Source of the DNA: Terrimonas sp.
GTDB taxonomy: Bacteria; Bacteroidota; Bacteroidia; Chitinophagales; Chitinophagaceae
Direction of reading: 5' to 3'
Length of the DNA: 64,000 nucleotides
NCBI RefSeq assembly: GCF_003075435.1
Contig: NZ_QCZJ01000024.1
Span: forward strand, 21,761-85,760
Shown here: positions 49,295 to 56,848 of the stretch, in pieces
Numbering within the stretch: position 1 is the first letter of the stretch
How the letters are laid out: every line of letters begins with the position of its first letter
The notes under the pieces: generated by a model
What the model saw: the letters and a program-made list of their open reading frames with translations, nothing else
Databases searched by the model: none
What the model was told of the DNA's origin: nothing
Position numbers and translations under genes: made by a program

Positions 49295-49865
49295 ACGGAT
49301 CAGGGTTAAAAATTAAAAATGAAAAGGATGAAGGCTTAACTTAAAACTGGAAAATGCGACAGAAAATGTAATTTCTTTCTGGTTTAAAGGGAATAAACTG
49401 AAGTGGTTTCTCAGCCATTTTCTGCCGCATTAATTAAAGCAATGATTTAACTGGACGGTAAAATTACATTGCAGTTCTTGCTCAGGTATTGGATTTTCGT
49501 TGGTGTTTTAAGGTTTAACCTTAGTTTTTCAGATCTTAGGATTTAGAAATCGGGATTTGTTACACAAAGAAACGCTGAAGCATTTTTTTAAAAAATAGTA
49601 ACAGATATTATTATATCGTCATTTTTAAACTACAGTATAGAAAAACTACTATGTTTATTATTTAGGAAACGGGCAACATTGTAAAGGCAAGGTATAATAA
49701 GTCGTTGTAAATCAATTTTCTGAATTAAAGTTGGGGTTAATGTGGTTGCTGTAAATCTTGAAAATATACGTAGAAGTACTCTTGAAATGGAATGGGGTAA
49801 GTAAAATTGTAATAGCATTTATTTAAAAATACCAGGTTGATTTAAAGTCAGCAATGCAAAGTTTT
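49295..49865. other. 571-bp intergenic region
   Basis: No gene is supported. It holds one long dyad: AATGCGACAGAAAATG at 49353-49368 against CATTTTCTGCCGCATT at 49416-49431 (one mismatch, 47-nt loop). A T/A palindrome lies around 49586-49600 (ATTTTTTTAAAAAAT). The rest is A/T-rich with no structure I can name. Confidence 0.6.
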
Positions 49866-50903
49866 TTATAAGGGGCATTTTTCGTGATAATTGATCAATT
49901 CAATAGCTGCTTTTTCAAAGGTAAAACCTTTATAATACTGTGTTACTTCATCCAGCACGGCATCTATTTCCTGTGTGGTATTCAACACAACCAGTCTTTG
50001 CCTGAACTCTTTAATGCCAGGCAAGCCTTTCAGGTAATTGGCATAGTGGCGGCGCATTTCCAGTATACCCACTACAGGACCTTTCCACTCTACAGATTTA
50101 TATAAATGTTTGCGGCAAACCGCTATGCGTTCTTCCAAAGTTGGAGGCGCCGCATGTTCACCGGTTTTGTAGTAATGCTTAATTTCATTAAATATCCAGG
50201 GATAACCAATAGCTGCGCGCCCTATCATAATACCATCTACGCCATACCTGTTTTTATATTCAACAGCTTTTTCCGGAGAATCGATATCCCCGTTTCCAAA
50301 AATGGGTATATGAATGCGTGGGTTATTTTTAATTTTACCGATAAGCGTCCAGTCTGCGGAGCCTTTATACATCTGGGTACGTGTGCGGCCATGAATTGCC
50401 AGGGCTTTAATGCCTACGTCCTGCAAACGTTCAGCAACTTCTTCAATATTGCGGGTATTATCATCCCAGCCAAGTCTTGTTTTTACGGTAACGGGTAAAC
50501 GGGTTGACTTTACAACGGCATCGGTCAAACGAACCATCAGGTCTATATCTTTCAATACACCCGCCCCGGCGCCTTTCAGCGCTACTTTTTTTACAGGACA
50601 ACCGAAGTTGATATCAAGTAAATCAGGGTTGGTTACATCTACAATTTTAGCAGCGAGTGAAAGGCTCTCTTCATCTCCTCCAAATATTTGTATGCCAATG
50701 GGACGTTCGTAGTCAAAAATGTCGAGTTTTTTGCGGCTTTTAATGGCATCTCTTATCAATCCTTCGCTCGAAATAAACTCTGTATACATCAGGTCAGCGC
50801 CATTGTCTTTACATACTGCGCGGAACGGCGGATCGCTTACATCCTCCATTGGAGCGAGTAATAGCGGAAAATCAGGAAGTTGTATATTGCCTATAGAAAC
50901 CAT
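49866..50903 (-). CDS. dusB: tRNA-dihydrouridine synthase
   Basis: This 345-residue FMN enzyme begins with IQLPDFPLLLAPMEDVSDPPFRAVCKDNGADLMYTEF. The catalytic Cys 102 lies in LDINFGCPVKKV, and KTRLGWDD, ALAIHGRTRTQMYKGSADW and GNGDIDSPEKA are typical. It reduces uridines in the tRNA D-loop. It is monocistronic with a good promoter box just upstream. Confidence 0.93.
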   Translation of the reverse strand: MVSIGNIQLPDFPLLLAPMEDVSDPPFRAVCKDNGADLMYTEFISSEGLIRDAIKSRKKLDIFDYERPIGIQIFGGDEESLSLAAKIVDVTNPDLLDINFGCPVKKVALKGAGAGVLKDIDLMVRLTDAVVKSTRLPVTVKTRLGWDDNTRNIEEVAERLQDVGIKALAIHGRTRTQMYKGSADWTLIGKIKNNPRIHIPIFGNGDIDSPEKAVEYKNRYGVDGIMIGRAAIGYPWIFNEIKHYYKTGEHAAPPTLEERIAVCRKHLYKSVEWKGPVVGILEMRRHYANYLKGLPGIKEFRQRLVVLNTTQEIDAVLDEVTQYYKGFTFEKAAIELINYHEKCPL

Positions 50904-50920
50904 ACTTTAAAACTGGCAGG

Positions 50921-50928
50921 CAAAGGTA
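50921..50928 (-). promoter_or_regulatory. -7 promoter box (TACCTTTG) of dusB
   Basis: An exact TAnnTTTG match on the minus strand lies 17 bp before the start codon. TTTC, close to the -33 TTTG, lies 20 bp further upstream. Confidence 0.55.
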
Positions 50929-50964
50929 CAAGTGATTGGTGAAATGGCGAAAGACGGCTAGAAT

Positions 50965-51006
50965 AAAGGTGGAGGAGTAAGGAAAATGGTGTAGGGGAGA
51001 AGGTGT
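50965..51006. repeat. Heptamer array, 6 units
   Basis: Units AAAGGTG, GAGGAGT, AAGGAAA, ATGGTGT, AGGGGAG, AAGGTGT. The words AAGGTGT and ATGGTGT match those of the array in front of trpG at 24030. It lies between sdaA and dusB. Confidence 0.65.
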
Positions 51007-51033
51007 ATACACTGAAGCTGAAAGCCGATGGTC

Positions 51034-52497
51034 TTAACACTCACTTAATCCCAAAGGAATATTTATTGCCAGCCCGCCTTCGGCTGTTTCCTTATATTTA
51101 TGATTCATATCAACCGCGGTATCCCACATTGTTTTTATTACGGCATCAAGGGATACTTTAGCAAAATCAGGAGTGCTTTGTAAAGCAAGCTGGGAAGCGG
51201 TGATCGCCTTTATTGCTCCCATTGTATTTCTTTCTATGCAGGGTACCTGCACCAAACCAGCAATAGGATCGCATGTTAATCCGAGATGATGCTCCATGGC
51301 TATTTCAGCAGCCATAAGCGATTGTTTTTGCGTACCGCCCATAGCTTCCGTTAACGCGCCTGCTGCCATTGCTGATGATACGCCAATTTCAGCCTGGCAA
51401 CCTCCCATTGCTGCTGAAATTGTTGCTCCTTTTTTAAAAATACTCCCTATTTCAGACGCCGTAAGTAAAAAGTTGATGATAGCATCTTCACTATTGCCAT
51501 CGCCAAAAACAATATAATACATCAGCACTGCCGGTATTACGCCTGCAGCGCCATTAGTTGGAGCTGTTACCACCCTTCCAAATGAAGCATTCTGCTCATT
51601 TACCGCAAGTGCAAAACAACTAACCCAGTCTAGGGTATATTTAAACCCATTTCCGCCTTCCTGTATACAGTTTTTCCAACTGTTAAAACCAGTATAGGTT
51701 TTATTACCCAGTAGTTTTTTATTGAGCGCGGAAGCGCGGCGTTTCACAAATAAGCCCCCGGGCAAAATACCTCCCTCATGACAACCTTTATAAATACAAT
51801 CCCGCATTGTATGGAAGATACGCATCACCCTGTCTTTGGTTTCTTTTTCAGGTTGCCAGGCATTTTCGTTTTCCAGTACCACCTCGTGTATACTTAAGCC
51901 GGTTTTCATGCACCAATGTAAAAGATCTGATGCTGTATTAACGGGAAAAGGTAATGCAACGGCACTTCTGTTCATATTCTGCTCCCCTTCCTGCTTTACA
52001 AAACCTCCGCCAATTGAATAATAGGTTTCAGATATTTTTTCGTTGTTGTGCAGTTCAACTAAAAAACTAACCGCATTAGGATGGTAAGGCAATGACTCCT
52101 GCATGAGAAATACTATATCGGTATAAGGGTCGAAGCTGATATTTTTAATGCCGCCCAGGCTTATCTTTTTGCTTAGAGCAATGTCATTAATGCGTTTATT
52201 AATATCTTCTACTGCAAAGGTTTCAGGATCTTCCCCGCACAATCCCAGTTGTATGGCTATGTCAGTGCCATGGCCCTTGCCTGTTTTTGCCAGTGATCCG
52301 TATAATAAAACGGTCAGGCTGATAACACTATGTAACCTGCTATTGTTTTCTAATTTATTTATAAAAGATTGCGCGGCACGCCAGGGACCCAACGTATGTG
52401 AACTGGAAGGTCCTACGCCGATCTTAAACATATCAAATACAGATATAGCTTCGTGAGGCACAAAAAAGTTTGTATAAAGATAAAAGCTTTGGCACAT
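51034..52497 (-). CDS. sdaA: L-serine ammonia-lyase, single-chain Fe-S type
   Basis: This protein of about 487 residues fuses the beta domain ([24 protein letters not shown]) and the alpha domain ([20 protein letters not shown]). Cysteines for the 4Fe-4S cluster lie in [16 protein letters not shown] and VPCIERN. It deaminates serine to pyruvate and ammonia. The ATG at 52497 is used; an upstream in-frame TTG at 52512 is less likely. Confidence 0.93.
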   Translation of the reverse strand: MCQSFYLYTNFFVPHEAISVFDMFKIGVGPSSSHTLGPWRAAQSFINKLENNSRLHSVISLTVLLYGSLAKTGKGHGTDIAIQLGLCGEDPETFAVEDINKRINDIALSKKISLGGIKNISFDPYTDIVFLMQESLPYHPNAVSFLVELHNNEKISETYYSIGGGFVKQEGEQNMNRSAVALPFPVNTASDLLHWCMKTGLSIHEVVLENENAWQPEKETKDRVMRIFHTMRDCIYKGCHEGGILPGGLFVKRRASALNKKLLGNKTYTGFNSWKNCIQEGGNGFKYTLDWVSCFALAVNEQNASFGRVVTAPTNGAAGVIPAVLMYYIVFGDGNSEDAIINFLLTASEIGSIFKKGATISAAMGGCQAEIGVSSAMAAGALTEAMGGTQKQSLMAAEIAMEHHLGLTCDPIAGLVQVPCIERNTMGAIKAITASQLALQSTPDFAKVSLDAVIKTMWDTAVDMNHKYKETAEGGLAINIPLGLSEC

Positions 52498-52540
52498 ATG
52501 ATAATGCACCAAAGCTTCTCAAAAAATCAAGATAACAATC

Positions 52541-53065
52541 TTATTGCATTGCAACTAACTCCACATCAAAAATCAAAATAGCATTAGGCGGAATTACCAC
52601 GACAGTGGCACCATTCTGATCTGTTCTGGTAGCACCAACACTTCCGTAAGCAAGGCTTGGGGGGATATACAGCTTGATTTTGCCTCCTGTTGTTATATGC
52701 TTTAATCCGGCTATCCATCCTGGTATTAAACCGCCCAGCCTCAATACAATGGGAGTACCATCTGTTTTATCAAATACACTGTCAGTGGTTAATTTTCCGC
52801 TATAATTAATACTGATCGTAGAGCAAACATCTGGTGTAAGGTTTCCTGTTCCTGCACTCTCAATAATATAATATACTCCGGAACTATCTTTAAGCGCATT
52901 GGTAATTCCTTTACTATCAAGATATTGCTCTACCTGAAGCACCTCCGCAGCAGGGGCTTTGATGGTTGTTTCCTTATAAGGGCAACCATTTCCGTCTGCC
53001 TTTAAACAACCATTAAAAGAAATCATCATCGTACTCAATGCACAAAACATCAATAATTTTTTCAT
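52541..53065 (-). CDS. FKBP-type peptidyl-prolyl isomerase lipoprotein
   Basis: This 174-residue lipoprotein has a lipobox FNGC with Cys 20. An FKBP domain (about 70-174) shows ISINYSGKLTTDSVFDKTDGTPIVLRLGGLIPGWIAGLKHI and KLYIPPSLAYGSVGA with P-P-N-A-I-L-I-F-D-V-E-L at the end, the family hallmark. It acts as a folding helper at the outer face of a membrane. The gene lies 43 bp upstream of sdaA. Confidence 0.92.
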   Translation of the reverse strand: MKKLLMFCALSTMMISFNGCLKADGNGCPYKETTIKAPAAEVLQVEQYLDSKGITNALKDSSGVYYIIESAGTGNLTPDVCSTISINYSGKLTTDSVFDKTDGTPIVLRLGGLIPGWIAGLKHITTGGKIKLYIPPSLAYGSVGATRTDQNGATVVVIPPNAILIFDVELVAMQ

Positions 53066-53136
53066 AACCTTTAAATAACTTTATACGCAATGATAGAACG
53101 CAGTAATAAAACGTTGCATCATCCCTTGTTTCAGTA

Positions 53137-53442
53137 CTATTTTTCTTTTTTGCTCTTTAATTCTTTATACCGCTGTTCGTTCATATCCCAGCGATGTTTT
53201 TTGCTGAACACCGCAAAAAATGAAGCAATAAGCAATACGGCAATAATTAAAACAACAGGATTAAGTTGAGTATTGGCAACCATAGCTGCCCTTTTATCCC
53301 ATCCTGAAAAAAGATTCAGCAGGATTGGCAAGGTAAAAATCATTCCCAGGGGAAGCCCAATCAGTAACTGCCGCCATGTTTTTTTCTCTTTTTCCCTGTT
53401 CGCCTCCCAAAAGATCATAAAATCTTTTTCTTCTTCAGTCAT
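53137..53442 (-). CDS. Small two-span membrane protein
   Basis: This 101-residue protein has a charged N-terminus (MTEEEKDFMIFWEANREKEKKTWRQ), two membrane segments (about 25-43 and 63-81) and a Lys-rich C-terminus. It resembles small uncharacterised membrane proteins of Bacteroidota. It is on the same strand as the FKBP gene, 71 bp upstream. No function is proposed. Confidence 0.65.
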   Translation of the reverse strand: MTEEEKDFMIFWEANREKEKKTWRQLLIGLPLGMIFTLPILLNLFSGWDKRAAMVANTQLNPVVLIIAVLLIASFFAVFSKKHRWDMNEQRYKELKSKKEK

Positions 53443-53483
53443 GTTGCATTAATTCGCCGCAAATATACTGTGTTGACAGGAAG

Positions 53484-53602
53484 TTTAGGTATCAGGTTTC
53501 AGGTATCAGGTATCAGCCATTAGGTTTCAGCGGTGGGCTATGGGCTGTGAGAGTTACTGACCTGATAGCTGACGGCTGATAGCTGATACCTCATAGTCAT
53601 TG
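53484..53602. repeat. Heptamer array, 17 units, longest in the window
   Basis: The 119 bases divide exactly into 17 units of 7. The left half uses ATCAGGT and TTCAGGT words, the middle GTGGGCT and ATGGGCT, and the right half CCTGATA, GCTGACG and GCTGATA. ATCAGGT is complementary to ACCTGAT-type words of the right half, so the array is a large imperfect dyad. It lies between divergent genes at 53442 and 53671. Confidence 0.92.
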
Positions 53603-53670
53603 ATAAAAATTAGTTTTCGTAACTTGCCATCCTTTAAAGCCAATTATCTTTAAACCATAAAGCTTTTACA

Positions 53671-54603
53671 TTGAAAATTGCTCACTTATTAGCGCAATAC
53701 CTTTACCAAAACAAGAAGATGCAATTGCAGGGCATCGGAGAATTTTTTCTGGATAATTTTTATGAAAATCCTTTTGAAAACGAAAAAGGTAAAAGCAGGG
53801 TTCCTGAAAACGCCATTCGTTTTACACCCGATAAAAAAAGCCCTGAAGACAACGGACTGATCGAATTTATTTCTGCCAATACAAAAAAAATAAAACCATT
53901 AGCAGCCTCTGACCTGGAGGACTTTCTTAATATTGGCAAGCAGCTCCTGAATGTAAGCAAGCAATTTTATATTGAGGGATTAGGTACCCTGATCTTAAAT
54001 GACAGGGGTAATCTCGAGTTCTTACAGGGAAATGAAATTTTTGTTTCGCCGGCAGTCGATGAAAACGTCCACTCCAAATCAAAGCCCAGAAAAGAAGAAC
54101 AGCATGAAGACCTTGATTTTGAAAAAAATTACCCGGGCAGCAAACCTTCAGGCAATACATTAAAAAAAGCCGTGATTGCGATAGCTTTTGCTGCCGGTTT
54201 GTTTATTATTGGCTGGATTGGATGGTATTTCTTCAGGCAATGGCAAAACGATAAAAACGCTGCACAAACCGACCTTGAGAACATTAAACCGGTATTACCC
54301 GGAACCGCTCGGCAAACGGATTCGCTTACAACCGCTAATCTGGCTACCGACTCATTGAATGCCGCTGCAGCAGTTGACACTGCCTATTCATACGATGTAA
54401 TAATTGAAACCGCCAACAAAGCGAGGGCATTATACAGGAGTGCTGAGCTTAAAAAGATTGGATATGCTGTTAAACTCAGCACATCAGATTCTGTTGCGTT
54501 CAATATATATACCACCATTAAAGGTCCTATATCAGACAGCAGCAAAGTACTTGATTCCATTTCAAGGTTTTTTGGCAGAAAAGCCAGGATTGCTTCAAAA
54601 TAA
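53671..54603 (+). CDS. HU-CCDC81 and SPOR-like domain protein
   Basis: This 310-residue protein starts with an HU-like DNA-binding-related domain of the CCDC81 type (KIAHLLAQYLYQNKKMQLQGIGEFFLDNF, about residues 2-30, and the second part about 75-125). One membrane segment follows (about 167-188), with a C-terminal SPOR-like peptidoglycan-binding region (about 235-310: YDVIIETANKARALYRSAELKKIGYAVKL). It is probably a cell-division or envelope protein. The only suitable start is the TTG at 53671, since no in-frame ATG fits the conserved N-terminus. Confidence 0.82.
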   Translation: MKIAHLLAQYLYQNKKMQLQGIGEFFLDNFYENPFENEKGKSRVPENAIRFTPDKKSPEDNGLIEFISANTKKIKPLAASDLEDFLNIGKQLLNVSKQFYIEGLGTLILNDRGNLEFLQGNEIFVSPAVDENVHSKSKPRKEEQHEDLDFEKNYPGSKPSGNTLKKAVIAIAFAAGLFIIGWIGWYFFRQWQNDKNAAQTDLENIKPVLPGTARQTDSLTTANLATDSLNAAAAVDTAYSYDVIIETANKARALYRSAELKKIGYAVKLSTSDSVAFNIYTTIKGPISDSSKVLDSISRFFGRKARIASK

Positions 54604-54607
54604 AAGC

Positions 54608-55297
54608 ATGAAACGTATTACGTTCATCTTACTATGTTGTTATGGAATTGCTGCCGGGTTGAATGTTGCGTTAACTTTTGCCGGCAATGAATCTTTTAGA
54701 TTTTTCACGAAAATTTTATTGATGCCTTTGTTGCTGTTTGCCCTGGCAGCAGAAACAGGTTTAAAAAGCAATTATGCCAGGCTATTTGCGGCTGCATTGT
54801 TTTTCTCATGGCTGGGAGATATCGCATTGCGATGGGAAGCATGGTTTATCCAGGGACTTATAGCATTTTTAGCAGCACATATCTGTTACCTGCTGTTTAT
54901 GCTGAAAATAAAAGGCGACAGGGGATTACTGCAGTTTCAACCACTATTTGGTTTGCCTGTGCTGGTATACCTGGTAATATTACTGTTTGTGTTGAATGAT
55001 TATCTTGAGCAATTGAAAATACCGGTATATGTGTATGGTACTGTTATTTGTGCCGTTTGGCTGTATTCTATTAACCTATTCTGGAAAACAGATAAAAAAA
55101 TTGCAGCGTTGTTATGTTTTGGCTCTTCGCAATTTGTTATGTCTGACTCTTTACTGGCGGTACATAAATTTATTTATCCCTTTGAGATTTTACCGCCGCT
55201 TGTAATGCTGACCTATTGTTCCGCACAGTTTTTACTTACATCAGGCGCAATGCGATATATCAGGCTTATAGATAAGGAGCAGCAACCTTCACTGTAG
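54608..55297 (+). CDS. Lysoplasmalogenase (YhhN family)
   Basis: This 229-residue protein has about eight membrane segments. The YhhN/TMEM86 family signature appears in FTKILLMPLLLFALAAE and FFSWLGDIALRW, with QFVMSDSLLAVHKF in the C-terminal half. It hydrolyses the vinyl ether of lysoplasmalogens in characterised members. The ATG is 5 bp after the stop codon of the HU-CCDC81 gene, so the two are co-transcribed. Confidence 0.9.
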   Translation: MKRITFILLCCYGIAAGLNVALTFAGNESFRFFTKILLMPLLLFALAAETGLKSNYARLFAAALFFSWLGDIALRWEAWFIQGLIAFLAAHICYLLFMLKIKGDRGLLQFQPLFGLPVLVYLVILLFVLNDYLEQLKIPVYVYGTVICAVWLYSINLFWKTDKKIAALLCFGSSQFVMSDSLLAVHKFIYPFEILPPLVMLTYCSAQFLLTSGAMRYIRLIDKEQQPSL

Positions 55298-55307
55298 CGC
55301 TGCTATG

Positions 55308-55856
55308 CTATTCCGCGTGTTTTCCTTCCCCTATCATTATTAAAGCAAAAACAGCGTAATTAATAATATCATAGTAATTCGCATCTATCCCCTCGCTGAT
55401 GAGGGTTTGTCCCTGGTTTGACAGGATTTGTTTTATACGCAACAATTTTGACAAAATAAGATCTGTATAGCTTTCCTGGCTCATCTCCCGCCATGCTTCG
55501 CCATAATCATGATTTTTATTCACCATCAGCAAACGCGCTTTTTCTATTATTCCATCATACAGGCGTTCAACTACAGGCACTTCCAATTCCTGTATTTCAT
55601 CCTGTTTCATATCCAGTTGCATTAAACCAATTACAGCATAGTTCAGTATACCTTTAAATTCGGAGGTGATACTGTCGCCTATTTTGGCAATTTTATTTTC
55701 CTGCAGGGTGCGGATACGTTTTGCCTTAATGTAAATCTGGTCAACAATTGAAATGGTACGTAATACCCGCCAGGAGGTTCCGTAATCAGTTGTTTTTTTA
55801 AGAAAAATATCCTTGCTTTCTTTTACCGCCTTATCATATTGCTGTAATGTATTCAT
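55308..55856 (-). CDS. DUF1599 (nucleotide modification associated) protein
   Basis: This 182-residue protein is built of two similar halves, each with D-Y-G-x-x-W-R: DYGTSWR at residues 24-30 and DYGEAWR at 117-123, followed by LNYAVIGLMQ and INYAVFALIMIG helices. This duplication is the pattern of DUF1599, which is thought to modify nucleotides by association with thymidylate-synthase-like genes. It is convergent with the lysoplasmalogenase and divergent from folP. Confidence 0.9.
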   Translation of the reverse strand: MNTLQQYDKAVKESKDIFLKKTTDYGTSWRVLRTISIVDQIYIKAKRIRTLQENKIAKIGDSITSEFKGILNYAVIGLMQLDMKQDEIQELEVPVVERLYDGIIEKARLLMVNKNHDYGEAWREMSQESYTDLILSKLLRIKQILSNQGQTLISEGIDANYYDIINYAVFALIMIGEGKHAE

Positions 55857-55931
55857 TGCTTCACTTGATTTTATACCCGATGAACTTATTTTTGCTGACT
55901 ATATCTTTCAAAAATAAGCCGAAAAGCAATA

Positions 55932-56759
55932 ATGTATACATTAAACTGTAAAGGCAAACTTCTTGTTATTGATAAACCTGTTGTAATGGGTATTATCAAT
56001 ATTACACCTGATTCATTTTATGAAGGCAGCCGCAAACAAAGCATAAAGGATATTGTGGAGGTAGCTGCAGCAATGCTTGCTGATGGCGCTGCTATCCTCG
56101 ATATTGGCGGGCAAAGTACCAGGCCGGGAAGTGAGCGGCTTCATACTGAGCAGGAAAAACAGCGTGTGCTCCCTGCAATAGAAGCTATTATTGCGGCATA
56201 CCCTGATGCAATAATTTCTATTGATACCTATAATGCGGCAGTTGCTGAGGAAGCTGTGCAGGCCGGAGCTGCAATTGTTAATGACATCAGCAGCGGAGAC
56301 ATGGACGAAGCGATGCTGCCTACTGTTGCCAATCTTAAAGTGCCTTATATCTGTATGCATATGCAGGGCACACCCGACAATATGCAGCAGCATCCGCAGT
56401 ATACTGACGTAACAGCCCAGGTTTTAGATTACCTGGCTCAAAAAGCAGATGCATGCAAACGGGCAGGTATAAACGATATAATTATTGACCCGGGATTCGG
56501 TTTTGGAAAAACCATCGAACATAATTTTACGCTCCTCCGGCAACTCAGTGCTTTTAAAATATTGAACTGCCCGGTGCTGGCAGGTTTGTCAAGAAAATCA
56601 ACAGTATACAAAACCCTGGGCACAACTGCCGAAAATGCATTAAACGGAACAACAGTACTTAATACCATAACCCTGATGAATGGAGCGGATATCCTACGCG
56701 TTCACGATGTAAAAGCCGCTGTTGAAGTCATTACGCTTTTCAAAAAATATGATGTATAG
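55932..56759 (+). CDS. folP: Dihydropteroate synthase
   Basis: This 275-residue TIM barrel has VMGIINITPDSFYEGSR, DIGGQSTRPGSER, IISIDTYNAAVAEEAVQAGAAIVNDISSG, IIDPGFGFGKTIEHN and LAGLSRKSTVYK. It joins p-aminobenzoate to the pterin diphosphate in folate synthesis. Length and motifs are normal. It is likely monocistronic. Confidence 0.96.
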   Translation: MYTLNCKGKLLVIDKPVVMGIINITPDSFYEGSRKQSIKDIVEVAAAMLADGAAILDIGGQSTRPGSERLHTEQEKQRVLPAIEAIIAAYPDAIISIDTYNAAVAEEAVQAGAAIVNDISSGDMDEAMLPTVANLKVPYICMHMQGTPDNMQQHPQYTDVTAQVLDYLAQKADACKRAGINDIIIDPGFGFGKTIEHNFTLLRQLSAFKILNCPVLAGLSRKSTVYKTLGTTAENALNGTTVLNTITLMNGADILRVHDVKAAVEVITLFKKYDV

Positions 56760-56800
56760 CCTCCTGGTAAATCTTAACTTCAATAAGCATCTTTCAAAAC

Positions 56801-56827
56801 AAAAAACCCCGGCAAAAGGCGCCGGGG
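56801..56827 (-). terminator. Terminator of secDF
   Basis: CCCCGGC at 56807-56813 and GCCGGGG at 56821-56827 form a stem with a 7-nt loop. On the minus strand it is followed by six T (56806 to 56801), so it terminates secDF. It lies between the convergent folP and secDF genes. Confidence 0.85.
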
Positions 56828-56848
56828 CTTATATAATCAAACTATCAG

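Noticed and set aside
49630..49818. 62-codon minus-strand frame in the 571-bp gap
   Set aside because: A/T-rich with biased hydrophobic and Thr content, no start signal and no recognisable domain; treated as chance.
1633..53602. Short-period arrays considered as CRISPR or ordinary microsatellites
   Set aside because: Units of 7 or 9 bp without spacers are far too short for CRISPR. The units differ by substitutions while the register is kept, unlike fresh microsatellites. No cas genes are present.
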